Assembly (NCBI GenBank): GCA_947624675.1
Contig: CANQLI010000008.1
Span: 51,699-115,698 of the forward strand
From: an uncultured Clostridia bacterium
GTDB lineage: Bacteria > Bacillota > Clostridia > Oscillospirales > Ruminococcaceae
Length of the DNA: 64,000 bases
Direction of reading: 5' to 3'
Below the pieces are notes generated by a model that saw only the letters and a program-made list of their open reading frames with translations, was not told where the DNA came from and did no database searches. Both the position numbers and the translations under genes were made by a program. This document shows, piece by piece, positions 26,791 to 35,347 of this stretch (position 1 is its first letter; each line of letters starts with the position of its first letter).

Positions 26791-27132
26791 ATGCCGGGCG
26801 TAAAAGCATACAGAATGGGTGAAGATATAAAGAGGATAATATCAGCAAAGCTTACGGAGCTTAAGGACCCGAGGATCTCGGGTGCGACTATGCTCACGGT
26901 TATGAGATGTGAGGTTACAAGCGACGGAAGCTATTGCAGGGTTTATATCTCATCCTTTGACGGACATAATCAGGCGCTTGAAGCGGTAAAGGGACTTGAG
27001 AGTGCAAAAGGCATTATAAAAAGAGAAATATCTTCGGTCTTGCGGCTTAGAAAATGTCCTGAGCTGAAGTTTATCGCGGATGATTCAACCGAACACAGCG
27101 CCAGAATAAACGAGCTTTTAAAAAAAGATTGA
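26791..27132 (+). CDS. rbfA: Ribosome-binding factor A
   Basis: 113 residues. KH-type fold; motifs YRMGEDIKRIISAKLTELKD and LRKCPELKFIADDSTEHSAR are characteristic of RbfA, which binds the 5' helix of 16S rRNA during 30S maturation. Located right after infB as in most Gram-positives. ATG 26791 is preceded by AAGAGAGG. Confidence 0.95.
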   Translation: MPGVKAYRMGEDIKRIISAKLTELKDPRISGATMLTVMRCEVTSDGSYCRVYISSFDGHNQALEAVKGLESAKGIIKREISSVLRLRKCPELKFIADDSTEHSARINELLKKD

Positions 27133-27199
27133 GTATATTAAAAAGGTTTATATACCGGACATTATTAAACGATAAAGTGCGGAAAGGGATTGCTTGACA

Positions 27200-28141
27200 A
27201 TGGACATCAACGGCGTAAGAAGAATTTTAAATGAAAAGGATAATTTCACTATATTGACGCACATAAGTCCTGATGGTGATACACTGGGCTGCGGATTTGC
27301 CCTTTGCAGATTTTTAAGGAGCATGGGTAAAAAAGCAAATGTTATAAACGGCGACAAAGTACCCCACAGATATGAATTTTTATGTGAGGGCTATTATCCT
27401 CAGGAGTTTGAGGAGGAGTGCGTTGTCGCGGTGGATATCGCCGACGCAAAGCTTATGGGTGATGCTCTTAAAAGGTATCAGGAGCCGGGTGCTGTTGACT
27501 TGTGTATAGACCACCATATTTCAAATACGGGATATGCTAAAGAGACCTTGCTCGACCCGACAGCGGGCGCTGCGGCAATGATTATGTACGAGATACTCTC
27601 GGGAATGGGCGAGATAACAAAGGAGGTAGCCGCCTGTCTTTATACGGGAATATCAACTGATACCGGCTGCTTCAGGTTTGAAAATACCGACTCAAGGGCG
27701 CATATGTATGCGGCAAATCTCATAGAGACAGGAATAGATTTTTATACCATTAACCGAAAAATGTTTGAATTAAAGAGCAGAAATGTCGCTGCGGCTGAAA
27801 GAGCTATTGTTTCCCAGATGAAATTTTACTTAAATGATAAGGTAGCGGTGAATGTAATAAGCCTTGACACGCTCAAAAAGTACGGTGTAGAGCTGGCTGA
27901 GCTTGAAGGGATACCTTCGGTTGCGCTCACGATAGAGGGAGTTGCGGCAGGCGTCACAGTCAAGGAGAAGGCCAAGGGAACATACAAAATATCCGTTCGC
28001 ACAACAGATGAGCTTAACGCCTCCCGGATATGCTCAGACTTTGGCGGAGGAGGTCACATAAGAGCGGCAGGCTGTGAGATAAAGGGAGAGCTTTGCGATG
28101 TAATAGACAAGGTCGTCGCAAAAATATCGGAGTACATTTAA
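27200..28141 (+). CDS. nrnA: DHH-family phosphoesterase (NrnA-like)
   Basis: 313 residues from ATG 27200, 10 nt after GGAAAGGGA; a TTG at 27194 is too close to it. The DHH domain shows HISPDGDTLGCG (His21, Asp25, Asp27), VDIADAK, and the family triad IDHHISN (104-106). The C-terminal DHHA1 motif GGGGHIRAAGC is near the end. In Firmicutes NrnA degrades nanoRNA and 3'-phosphoadenosine 5'-phosphate or cyclic dinucleotide breakdown products. Position between rbfA and truB is canonical. Confidence 0.92.
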   Translation: MDINGVRRILNEKDNFTILTHISPDGDTLGCGFALCRFLRSMGKKANVINGDKVPHRYEFLCEGYYPQEFEEECVVAVDIADAKLMGDALKRYQEPGAVDLCIDHHISNTGYAKETLLDPTAGAAAMIMYEILSGMGEITKEVAACLYTGISTDTGCFRFENTDSRAHMYAANLIETGIDFYTINRKMFELKSRNVAAAERAIVSQMKFYLNDKVAVNVISLDTLKKYGVELAELEGIPSVALTIEGVAAGVTVKEKAKGTYKISVRTTDELNASRICSDFGGGGHIRAAGCEIKGELCDVIDKVVAKISEYI

Positions 28142-28144
28142 AAA

Positions 28145-29032
28145 GTGGACGGAATAGTAGTTGTAAATAAGCCGGAGGGATTTACCTCGTTTGATGTCTG
28201 TAAAAAGCTGAGAGGAGTTTTCGGCACAAGGAAAATAGGACACGCCGGAACCTTAGACCCGATGGCAACCGGAGTTTTGCCGGTACTCATAGGGAAAGCC
28301 ACAAAGGCAAGTGACATTCTTCCTGATGATAAAAAAACATATCTCGCCGGATTTAAGTTCGGAATAAAAACCACTACCGAGGACATCTGGGGAGAGGTGA
28401 TAAAAAGAGAGAAAAGCTGTGTTTTAATGCCTCAGCTTCTTGTAAAGGCGAAGGAGTTTAAAGGCGAAATACTTCAGACCCCGCCTATGTACTCAGCGGT
28501 TCAGATAAACGGAAAACGGCTTTATGAGCTTGCGAGAAAAGGGATAGAGGTAGAGCGTCCGAAAAGAAAGGTCACGATATACTCTATTGAGATACTCGAC
28601 TTTGATGAAAGCGCTCAAAGCGGTACCTTAAGGGCGGTGTGTTCAAGGGGAACATACATAAGAACACTTATCTCTGATATTGCCGTAAGCCTGTCAACTG
28701 TCGGAGTGATGACATCGCTCTGTCGGGAACGGTCGGGCGGATTTTCTCTTGAAAAAGCGTTAACGCTTGATGAGATACAAAAGCTCAAAGAGGACGGAAA
28801 GCTTAACGAGGCGGTGATACCGCCGGACAGTGCTTTTTACTGTTACGAGAGTATAGCTCTTGATCAGAAGCTGACAAGGCTTTATAAAAACGGAGTTGTA
28901 TTACGAGCGTCACAGGTCAAAAAGCCTTCGACGGAAACTGCTCGTGTTTACGGCTTTGACGGTGAGTTTTTAGGACTTTGCAGGCTAAACGAAAGCCGGG
29001 ACAAGGTTTACCAATTTAAAAATTTCTATTAA
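28145..29032 (+). CDS. truB: tRNA pseudouridine-55 synthase TruB
   Basis: 295 residues. Catalytic Asp38 lies in GHAGTLDPMATGVLP. The opening GIVVVNKPEGFTSFDVC, the QTPPMYSAVQINGKRLYELAR segment and CSRGTYIRTLISDI complete the family. It makes pseudouridine 55 in the tRNA T-loop. The start is GTG at 28145, 3 bp after the nrnA stop, with GGAG at 28129-28132 inside the preceding gene. Confidence 0.96.
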   Translation: MDGIVVVNKPEGFTSFDVCKKLRGVFGTRKIGHAGTLDPMATGVLPVLIGKATKASDILPDDKKTYLAGFKFGIKTTTEDIWGEVIKREKSCVLMPQLLVKAKEFKGEILQTPPMYSAVQINGKRLYELARKGIEVERPKRKVTIYSIEILDFDESAQSGTLRAVCSRGTYIRTLISDIAVSLSTVGVMTSLCRERSGGFSLEKALTLDEIQKLKEDGKLNEAVIPPDSAFYCYESIALDQKLTRLYKNGVVLRASQVKKPSTETARVYGFDGEFLGLCRLNESRDKVYQFKNFY

Positions 29033-29047
29033 GAGGGTGAGCGCTGA

Positions 29048-29950
29048 TTGACGGATATTTCTGAAAGCGGCAGTCTTAAAGGGACAAAAACCGCCGTTTT
29101 GTTGGGTATATTTGACGGCGTTCATATAGGGCACAGAGAGGTTTATAAAGCAGCCGAAGGCGAGCGGAAAAGCGGGCTTAAAACAGCGGTATTTACTTTT
29201 TTGAGCGGCTCTGTTACAACCAAGGGAAGTATAGGACTAATTTACCCGGAAAAAACAAAACGGGAGATCTTTGATTCTCTTGGCGCAGATTTTTATTACT
29301 CCCCCGAGTTTTATAAGCTAAAGGATCTAAGCGCAGAGGAATTTTTTAATAATGTCATTATAAACAAGCTCGGTGCAAAAGTAATATGCTGCGGAGAGGA
29401 TTTCAGATTCGGAAAAAATGCCTCGGCAGGAGTAAGCGAGCTTAGAAAAATGTGTGACAGTAGCGGGATACGGTTAAAAGTTGTTCCTCCCGTTTTATAT
29501 AAGGGACAGGCTGTTTCATCAACCAGGATAAAAAATGCGCTTATTTCAGGGGATATAGAGTCTGCAAACGATATGCTCTCACGAGCATTCGGATATTCTG
29601 AAAGGGTAATACACGGTCGTGAGCTTGGAAGAAAGCTTGATTTTCCGACAATAAATCAACAAATACCGTCGGGTACGGTTCTACCGAGGTTCGGAGTATA
29701 TCTGTCCGAGGTGTCTTACAAAGGAAAAAAATACAGAGGCGTTTCAAATGTCGGGGTAAAGCCGACAGTCGGAAAAAACGACCCGATTATTGAGACTCAT
29801 ATCCTTGGACTAAATGAAAGTCTTTATGGAAATAAGGTTAGGGTCGAGCTGAAAAAATTTATGCGTGAGGAGATAAGATTTGATACTGTAACCGAGCTTA
29901 AGCTTCAGGTTTTAAAGGATATAGAAAATGCTGGAAAGGAAGTAATGTAA
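29048..29950 (+). CDS. ribF: Bifunctional riboflavin kinase/FAD synthetase
   Basis: 300 residues. Phosphorylates riboflavin to FMN and adenylates FMN to FAD, cofactors needed by the Rnf and ApbE system in this window. The N-terminal nucleotidyltransferase contains GIFDGVHIGHREV and CGEDFRFGKNASAG, then SSTRIKNALISGDI. The C-terminal kinase domain contains GRELGRKLDFPTIN and GVYLSEV. The start is TTG at 29048 behind AGAGGGTGAG. Confidence 0.95.
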   Translation: MTDISESGSLKGTKTAVLLGIFDGVHIGHREVYKAAEGERKSGLKTAVFTFLSGSVTTKGSIGLIYPEKTKREIFDSLGADFYYSPEFYKLKDLSAEEFFNNVIINKLGAKVICCGEDFRFGKNASAGVSELRKMCDSSGIRLKVVPPVLYKGQAVSSTRIKNALISGDIESANDMLSRAFGYSERVIHGRELGRKLDFPTINQQIPSGTVLPRFGVYLSEVSYKGKKYRGVSNVGVKPTVGKNDPIIETHILGLNESLYGNKVRVELKKFMREEIRFDTVTELKLQVLKDIENAGKEVM

Positions 29951-31399
29951 ATGAACAAGGTAAGGACGAGATTCGCACCTTCACCAACCGGGTATATGCA
30001 CATCGGAAATTTAAGGACCGCGCTTTTTACCTACATTATCGCAAAGAAAAACAAAGGAGATTTTATTCTCCGTATAGAGGATACCGACAGGGAAAGATAT
30101 GTCGAGGGAGCAACCGAGGTTATATACAATACTCTCAGGGAATGCGGACTTAACTGGGACGAAGGTCCCGATATAGGCGGACCGGTCGGACCGTATATAC
30201 AGTCTGAGAGAATGGGAATGTTTAAGAAATATGCCGAGGAGCTTGTAGAAAAGGGCGAGGCTTACTATTGCTTCTGTGATAAGGACAGGCTTGAGGAGCT
30301 TAAGGCTGTACAGGAGGCGAGCGGAGTAATGCCGATGTACGACCGCCATTGTCGTAACCTTTCCAAAGAGGAGGTAGAAAAAAAGCTAAAAGAAGGTGTG
30401 CCTTATGTCATAAGACAAAAGGTACCGCTTGATGGAACTACTACCTTTCACGATGAGCTTTACGGCGACATAACCGTAGAGAACTCAACACTTGATGACC
30501 AGATACTAATAAAGACCGACGGACTTCCGACATATAATTTTGCAAATGTTGTTGACGATCACCTTATGGGGATAACCCATGTCGTGAGAGGAAATGAGTA
30601 TCTTTCGAGCGCGCCTAAGTACGATCTCTTGTATAAGGCGTTCGGTTGGGAGGTGCCGGTTTATATACATGTCGAGCATATTATGAAGGACAAGCAGCAT
30701 AAGCTTTCAAAGCGCGACGGTGACGCAAGCTATGAGGACCTTATGAAAAAGGGATATTTGAAAGAAGCTGTAATAAACTATATTGCGCTTCTCGGATGGG
30801 CGCCGAAGGGAGAAAACGAGATATTTTCTCTTGAGGAGCTCATAGACGAGTTCGATATATCAGGCATTTCAAAATCACCGGCTATCTTTGATCCTGCTAA
30901 GCTAAGAGCGATGAACGGAGTTTATATAAAGAAGATGGACGATGCCGAATTTGCCAGGAAAGCTGAGCCATATATAAGACAAACGGTGAAAAAGCCTGAC
31001 GCGGACATTTCATTTATAGCGTCCTTGTTAAAACCAAGAACAGAGCTTTTCACTGAGATTCCGGAACAGGTCGATTTTATAGACACACTTCCCGAGTATG
31101 ACAACTCGCTTTACTGCCACAAAAAGATGAAGACCAATGAGGAAAATTCGCTCGCATCACTTAAGGAGATATTGCCTGTACTTGAAGAGGTCACTGACTG
31201 GACGACCGATAACATACACGAGGCGCTGTTCTCGCTTATAGAGCGACTGGGAGTAAAGAATGGCATAGTTCTCTGGCCGTTAAGAGTGGCGGTATCAGGA
31301 AAGAGCTTTACACCCGGCGGCGGAATAGAGCTTTGTTATATCCTTGGAAAGGAAGAGTCGCTAAAGAGGATCAGAAAGGGAATCGAAAAGCTTTCATAG
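29951..31399 (+). CDS. gltX: Glutamyl-tRNA synthetase
   Basis: 482 residues. Class Ib synthetase: [19 protein letters not shown] carries the HIGH-like motif (17-20) and KLSKRDG (251-257) the KMSKS-like loop. The [13 protein letters not shown] and [15 protein letters not shown] segments are typical. Starts with ATG immediately after the ribF stop (ATGTAAATG), with GGAAAGGAAG upstream, so it appears to be the last gene of the long translation operon. Whether the product is discriminating or also charges tRNA-Gln cannot be told here. Confidence 0.97.
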   Translation: MNKVRTRFAPSPTGYMHIGNLRTALFTYIIAKKNKGDFILRIEDTDRERYVEGATEVIYNTLRECGLNWDEGPDIGGPVGPYIQSERMGMFKKYAEELVEKGEAYYCFCDKDRLEELKAVQEASGVMPMYDRHCRNLSKEEVEKKLKEGVPYVIRQKVPLDGTTTFHDELYGDITVENSTLDDQILIKTDGLPTYNFANVVDDHLMGITHVVRGNEYLSSAPKYDLLYKAFGWEVPVYIHVEHIMKDKQHKLSKRDGDASYEDLMKKGYLKEAVINYIALLGWAPKGENEIFSLEELIDEFDISGISKSPAIFDPAKLRAMNGVYIKKMDDAEFARKAEPYIRQTVKKPDADISFIASLLKPRTELFTEIPEQVDFIDTLPEYDNSLYCHKKMKTNEENSLASLKEILPVLEEVTDWTTDNIHEALFSLIERLGVKNGIVLWPLRVAVSGKSFTPGGGIELCYILGKEESLKRIRKGIEKLS

Positions 31400-31486
31400 T
31401 ATTATCACAAAAGTTATTTATAATGATAAGGGCTAAAACAAGACCTTACGATCCTGTCAATTAGAGTACAGCTTGATACTGTTATG

Positions 31487-31920
31487 AAAACATCTAGAAA
31501 TAGATGTTTTATGATGGCAATACTTATAATTATAGAAGATTGCGCAGGGCTTATAATCAATTATTATAAGTCATATAATGGCAAAACATCTAATTTAGCA
31601 AGTCTATAACAACCGATACTTATACTGCTATATGTTATTATGATGCGAAACAACAAATCATATTAGCGTACCCGAATGGGACAACTAATAATAAATGTTG
31701 AAAAGCACATAAACATCAAATAATATAAGTAGAAGTATTTCGCATAGTCAAATATTAGAAGTTGAATTATAGCTAAACATCAATAATTAGAGGCTTATAT
31801 AAAACGCATTATCTAATAATATAAGTCGTAGAAGATAAAAACAACTAAATATATATGATTATATTAGGAAATCGTCAAATCATAGAAGTTTTATGGAGGA
31901 AAACATCAAATGATAGAAGT
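31487..31920 (+). repeat. Degenerate tandem array of about 14 units with a 32-bp period
   Basis: Between gltX and the ABC gene (31400-31909) there is no gene. TCAAAT-like hexamers recur at 31493, 31525, 31557, 31589, 31621, 31653, 31684, 31716, 31748, 31780, 31812, 31845, 31875 and 31906: a mean spacing of 31.8 bp. An approximate consensus is AAAACATCTAATTATAG for the first half and AAGTTATATGATGGC for the second. The best pair is 31867-31889 versus 31898-31920, 20/23 identical. The last unit contains the ribosome site GGAGG and the start codon of the next gene. One unit (31487-31510) is itself a perfect hairpin with a GAAA loop. Confidence 0.75.
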
Positions 31921-32869
31921 CAGGAATCTTTCAAAGCACTTCGGAGATAAAAAGGCGGTAGATGGGATCTCGTTTACCGCAAACGACGGAGAGATACTTG
32001 GATTTTTAGGCCCGAACGGTGCGGGAAAATCCACGACGATGAATATTTTAACGGGGTATATCTCCTCAACGGAGGGCGAGGCGATAATAGACGGAAATGA
32101 CATACTTAAAAACCCCGTGAAGGCGAAGGCGAGTATCGGGTATCTTCCGGAACAGCCGCCGCTTTATATGGATATGACGGTTAAGGAGTATCTCAACTTC
32201 ATATACGATCTTAAGAAATGCACTCTGCCGAGAAACACGCATATTGCCGACATCTGCCGGCTTGTAAAGATTGACAATGTTTACAAGCGGGTTATAAAAA
32301 ACCTGTCAAAGGGTTATAAACAAAGGGTCGGTCTTGCGCAGGCTCTTGTCGGAAATCCGAATGTTCTTATTCTGGATGAACCGACGGTAGGACTTGACCC
32401 ATCGCAGATAATTGAGATCAGGACGCTCATAAAGAAGCTGGGTCGTAACCACACGGTAGTGCTGTCCTCACATATTTTGTCGGAGGTACAGGCGATATGC
32501 GATAAGATAGTGGTTATAAATCAAGGCAGGATCGTTGCGGACGACACGGCGGAAAATCTTTCCTCATCTCTTTCGGGAGAACATAAGCTCAGCGTAAAGA
32601 TCGACGGACCTTCAAAAGAGGTAAAGGAGCTTATCGAATCAATACCGGGCGTCAAAAGTGTAACGCTTATCGCAGAGCGTGAAAGTTACAGTGAGTTTTC
32701 GATAGAATCTGACGAAAACACCGATATACGGCGAGAACTTTTCTCAAGAATGGCGGGAAGAAACTGGTATATAATTGAGCTTAAAACAAGCGAACTGTCG
32801 CTTGAGGACATATTCCTTCGTCTTACTATGGGCGAAAAAATAGAGCTAAAAGGAGGAAAAAGACAATGA
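31910..32869 (+). CDS. ABC transporter ATP-binding protein (GldA-like)
   Basis: 319 residues. Walker A GPNGAGKST (34-42), signature LSKGYKQR (132-139; a degenerate LSGGQ), Walker B VLILDEP (152-158), switch His in SSHILSEV. The C-terminal 90 residues form a regulatory-type extension ending in DIFLRLTMGE, as in NosF/GldA-type exporters. ATG 31910 follows ATGGAGGAAAA, inside the last unit of the 32-bp array. It overlaps the permease gene by 4 nt. The cluster of four genes (ATPase, ABC-2 permease, GldG-like, DUF4340) is the Gld-like exporter unit found in many non-gliding bacteria. Confidence 0.93.
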   Translation: MIEVRNLSKHFGDKKAVDGISFTANDGEILGFLGPNGAGKSTTMNILTGYISSTEGEAIIDGNDILKNPVKAKASIGYLPEQPPLYMDMTVKEYLNFIYDLKKCTLPRNTHIADICRLVKIDNVYKRVIKNLSKGYKQRVGLAQALVGNPNVLILDEPTVGLDPSQIIEIRTLIKKLGRNHTVVLSSHILSEVQAICDKIVVINQGRIVADDTAENLSSSLSGEHKLSVKIDGPSKEVKELIESIPGVKSVTLIAERESYSEFSIESDENTDIRRELFSRMAGRNWYIIELKTSELSLEDIFLRLTMGEKIELKGGKRQ

Positions 32870-33570
32870 CGGCTATATTCAGACGAGAGTTTGTATCTTA
32901 TTTTACCTCCCCGATAGGCTATGTGTTTTTAGCTATATTTTACTGTGCGGCGGGATTTTTCTTTACGCTGTCATCAATTCAGCAGGGCACGACAGAGCTT
33001 AACACTGTATTTTCGATGATGATGTTTGTACTTATAGTTTTGATACCTATCCTTACTATGAGGACCTTTTCAGAGGAGAAAAAGAACAAGACCGAACAAT
33101 GCCTTTTAACAGCGCCTGTAACTCTTGGCGCAATAGTTTTCGGAAAGTTTTTGGCAGCGTTTTTGGTATATGCTATGGGCGTATTGATAACACTCGTGTT
33201 TGCGGTAGTAGTTGCGGCAATCTCGACTCCCGATTGGCTTTTGGTATTCGGAAACATACTCGGTCTTATCCTTTTGGGAAGCGCTTTTATTTCGGTCGGA
33301 GTATTTGTTTCGTCCCTCACCGAAAACCAGGTGGTCTCAGCTGTCCTGTCGTTTGCGATAATGGTTATACTGTATTTGTTTTCCGCTATCGCTAGTATTA
33401 TTCCGGTAGATTTTATTGCGCGAATATTTACGAGCCTTTCGTTTTTAGACCGATACAACGGATTTACCTACGGCTCGTTTGATCTATCAAACATTCTGTT
33501 CTTTGTGAGCGTTACAGCGGCATTTTTATTCTTCACTGTAAGGGTGCTGGAAAAACGCCGCTGGAGCTAA
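32866..33570 (+). CDS. ABC-2 type permease (GldF-like)
   Basis: 234 residues, six predicted membrane helices. The opening TAIFRREFVSYFTSPIGYVF is characteristic of the GldF/NosY-like ABC-2 permeases; MRTFSEEKKNKTEQCLLTAPV follows the second helix. It forms the membrane channel for the GldA-like ATPase. Overlap of 4 nt with the ATPase gene supports coupled translation. Substrate unknown. Confidence 0.92.
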   Translation: MTAIFRREFVSYFTSPIGYVFLAIFYCAAGFFFTLSSIQQGTTELNTVFSMMMFVLIVLIPILTMRTFSEEKKNKTEQCLLTAPVTLGAIVFGKFLAAFLVYAMGVLITLVFAVVVAAISTPDWLLVFGNILGLILLGSAFISVGVFVSSLTENQVVSAVLSFAIMVILYLFSAIASIIPVDFIARIFTSLSFLDRYNGFTYGSFDLSNILFFVSVTAAFLFFTVRVLEKRRWS

Positions 33571-33589
33571 GTAAAGGAGGCTTAAAACT

Positions 33590-35311
33590 GTGAATGATGA
33601 TAATAAGGTCCTCTTTGATAACTCAGAAGATACGGAAAAGACCGATGAGGTAATGGAGGAAAAGGATAAAAATACAGAAAACGAACTGCCTAAAGAGGCT
33701 GATGAAAAGGTAAAAAAAGAAAACAAGCCCAAAGATAAGGTCAAAAAGAACCATAAAAAGCTAAAGCACGGTTCTGTTGCGGCTATATTTACAGTGGTGT
33801 TTGTTGCGGTACTGGTTCTTATAAACATTGTTGCGACTCAGATATTTGAGCGCTTTCCGCTTTCTTTTGATATGACCTCTTCGTCGTCATATTCAGTGTC
33901 CGACGAGACGATAGAATATGTAAAGGGTATAAAGACCGATGTAAAGGTAACTGTATTCGCCGAAAAGGAGGATTTTGATGCGGCTAACGCATATACACTT
34001 CAGGCGGACGAGATACTTCAGAAGTATTCTCAGTACAATTCCAAAATAACGATAGAGTATGTAGATATACTTACGAACCCCGATGTCGCGAGCAAATATG
34101 ACGATGACCTTAGCGCATATGATATAGTTTTTGAAACATTGGCAAAGGGTGATGACGGAAAGGAATATAAGAGGACGAGCGTTGTATCGCCTCTTGACCT
34201 TGTAAACTTTTCGTCTGATGTTGTTGCGAGCCTTGCACAGTCGGGAGTAACGATAGATACTATCGCTGCGGGAAACGAAATGAACTTTTTGTATACCTAT
34301 TCTGTACAGTCGCCTACCTATACGGACTCTCAGGGGGAAAAGAAAAGCTATATAGATTCCTCAAACGCCGAGCAGGCATTCACATCAGCTCTTATGGTAG
34401 TGACCGACTCAAATCCGACAAAGATAACCTTCCTTACAGGAAGATCGGAGGCTGCGCCTTTAAATTATTATAAGACGCTTATGAAGGCTAACGGATATAT
34501 GGTGGACAGCATAGATATAACCACCGATGAGATACCGTCTGATACAAATTTAGCGGTTATTTCCGCTCCGACGGTCGATTATACCGACGAGGAAATAAAG
34601 AAGGTCTCTGACTTTTTGAACAATGACGGTAAGCTCGGTAAGAACATTATGTATGTCGAGAGTATGAATCAGCCTGATACGCCGAATATCGACGAGCTTT
34701 TGGAGGAGTACGGAATACAGTATGAGGACTACAATATATACGATTCAAACGATGATAATGTCAGCAATTTATATCTTAAGTTGAATCTAACCGGCGAGGA
34801 TTATGATTCGTATATAAAAGACGATTCTCTTGCTATGTTTACAACGATATATACAAAGCCTATAAAGCTCCTTTTTGAAGAAGAAAATATGAAGGAGACT
34901 AAAGCGCTATTAAAGACTGCCGACACAGGCTTTAAGGCGGATCTTGAAACGGGTGAGAAGGTGTCAAGCGGAGAACAGATCGCTGCGGCGGTAGGCTATA
35001 AGGCAGTGTTCAATGACGACAACACTACAAGTTACAGCCAGGTTCTCGCCTTGGGTTCGGATCATATCCTGTATGACTCTATTATGCAGGGAACGCAGTA
35101 TGTCAACAGCCAGTGGATATTAAGCGTAACAAATCACATAACAGGAAAGACAACAACAGGTATAACTGTTGAGCCGTCTAAGATCGGCGGAACATTGTTT
35201 GATCTTACAGCCGCACAGATAAGCATATTCAAGTGGGTGTTCAATCTTGTTATCCCGGCGATAGTCCTTATAATAGGAATTGTCGTATGGCTCAGGAGAA
35301 AGAACAGATAG
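33590..35311 (+). CDS. GldG-like ABC-associated extracytoplasmic protein
   Basis: 573 residues. An acidic and lysine-rich cytoplasmic N-terminus (1-60) precedes one membrane helix (about 65-85). A large extracytoplasmic region follows, starting with the FDMTSSSSYSVSDETIEYVKGI motif typical of the GldG/ABC_transp_aux family. A second membrane helix near the C-terminus (about 545-567) ends in WLRRKNR. It is presumed to be the accessory subunit of the exporter. The start codon is GTG behind AAAGGAGG. It follows the permease gene by 19 bp. Confidence 0.87.
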   Translation: MNDDNKVLFDNSEDTEKTDEVMEEKDKNTENELPKEADEKVKKENKPKDKVKKNHKKLKHGSVAAIFTVVFVAVLVLINIVATQIFERFPLSFDMTSSSSYSVSDETIEYVKGIKTDVKVTVFAEKEDFDAANAYTLQADEILQKYSQYNSKITIEYVDILTNPDVASKYDDDLSAYDIVFETLAKGDDGKEYKRTSVVSPLDLVNFSSDVVASLAQSGVTIDTIAAGNEMNFLYTYSVQSPTYTDSQGEKKSYIDSSNAEQAFTSALMVVTDSNPTKITFLTGRSEAAPLNYYKTLMKANGYMVDSIDITTDEIPSDTNLAVISAPTVDYTDEEIKKVSDFLNNDGKLGKNIMYVESMNQPDTPNIDELLEEYGIQYEDYNIYDSNDDNVSNLYLKLNLTGEDYDSYIKDDSLAMFTTIYTKPIKLLFEEENMKETKALLKTADTGFKADLETGEKVSSGEQIAAAVGYKAVFNDDNTTSYSQVLALGSDHILYDSIMQGTQYVNSQWILSVTNHITGKTTTGITVEPSKIGGTLFDLTAAQISIFKWVFNLVIPAIVLIIGIVVWLRRKNR

Positions 35312-35347
35312 TTGTCTTTATAAGGCATAAGGAAACGGAGAAATAAA

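Noticed and set aside
31487..31920. CRISPR array
   Set aside because: Units diverge along their whole length, there is no alternation of identical repeats and unique spacers, the 32-bp period is too short for repeat plus spacer, and no cas genes are present.
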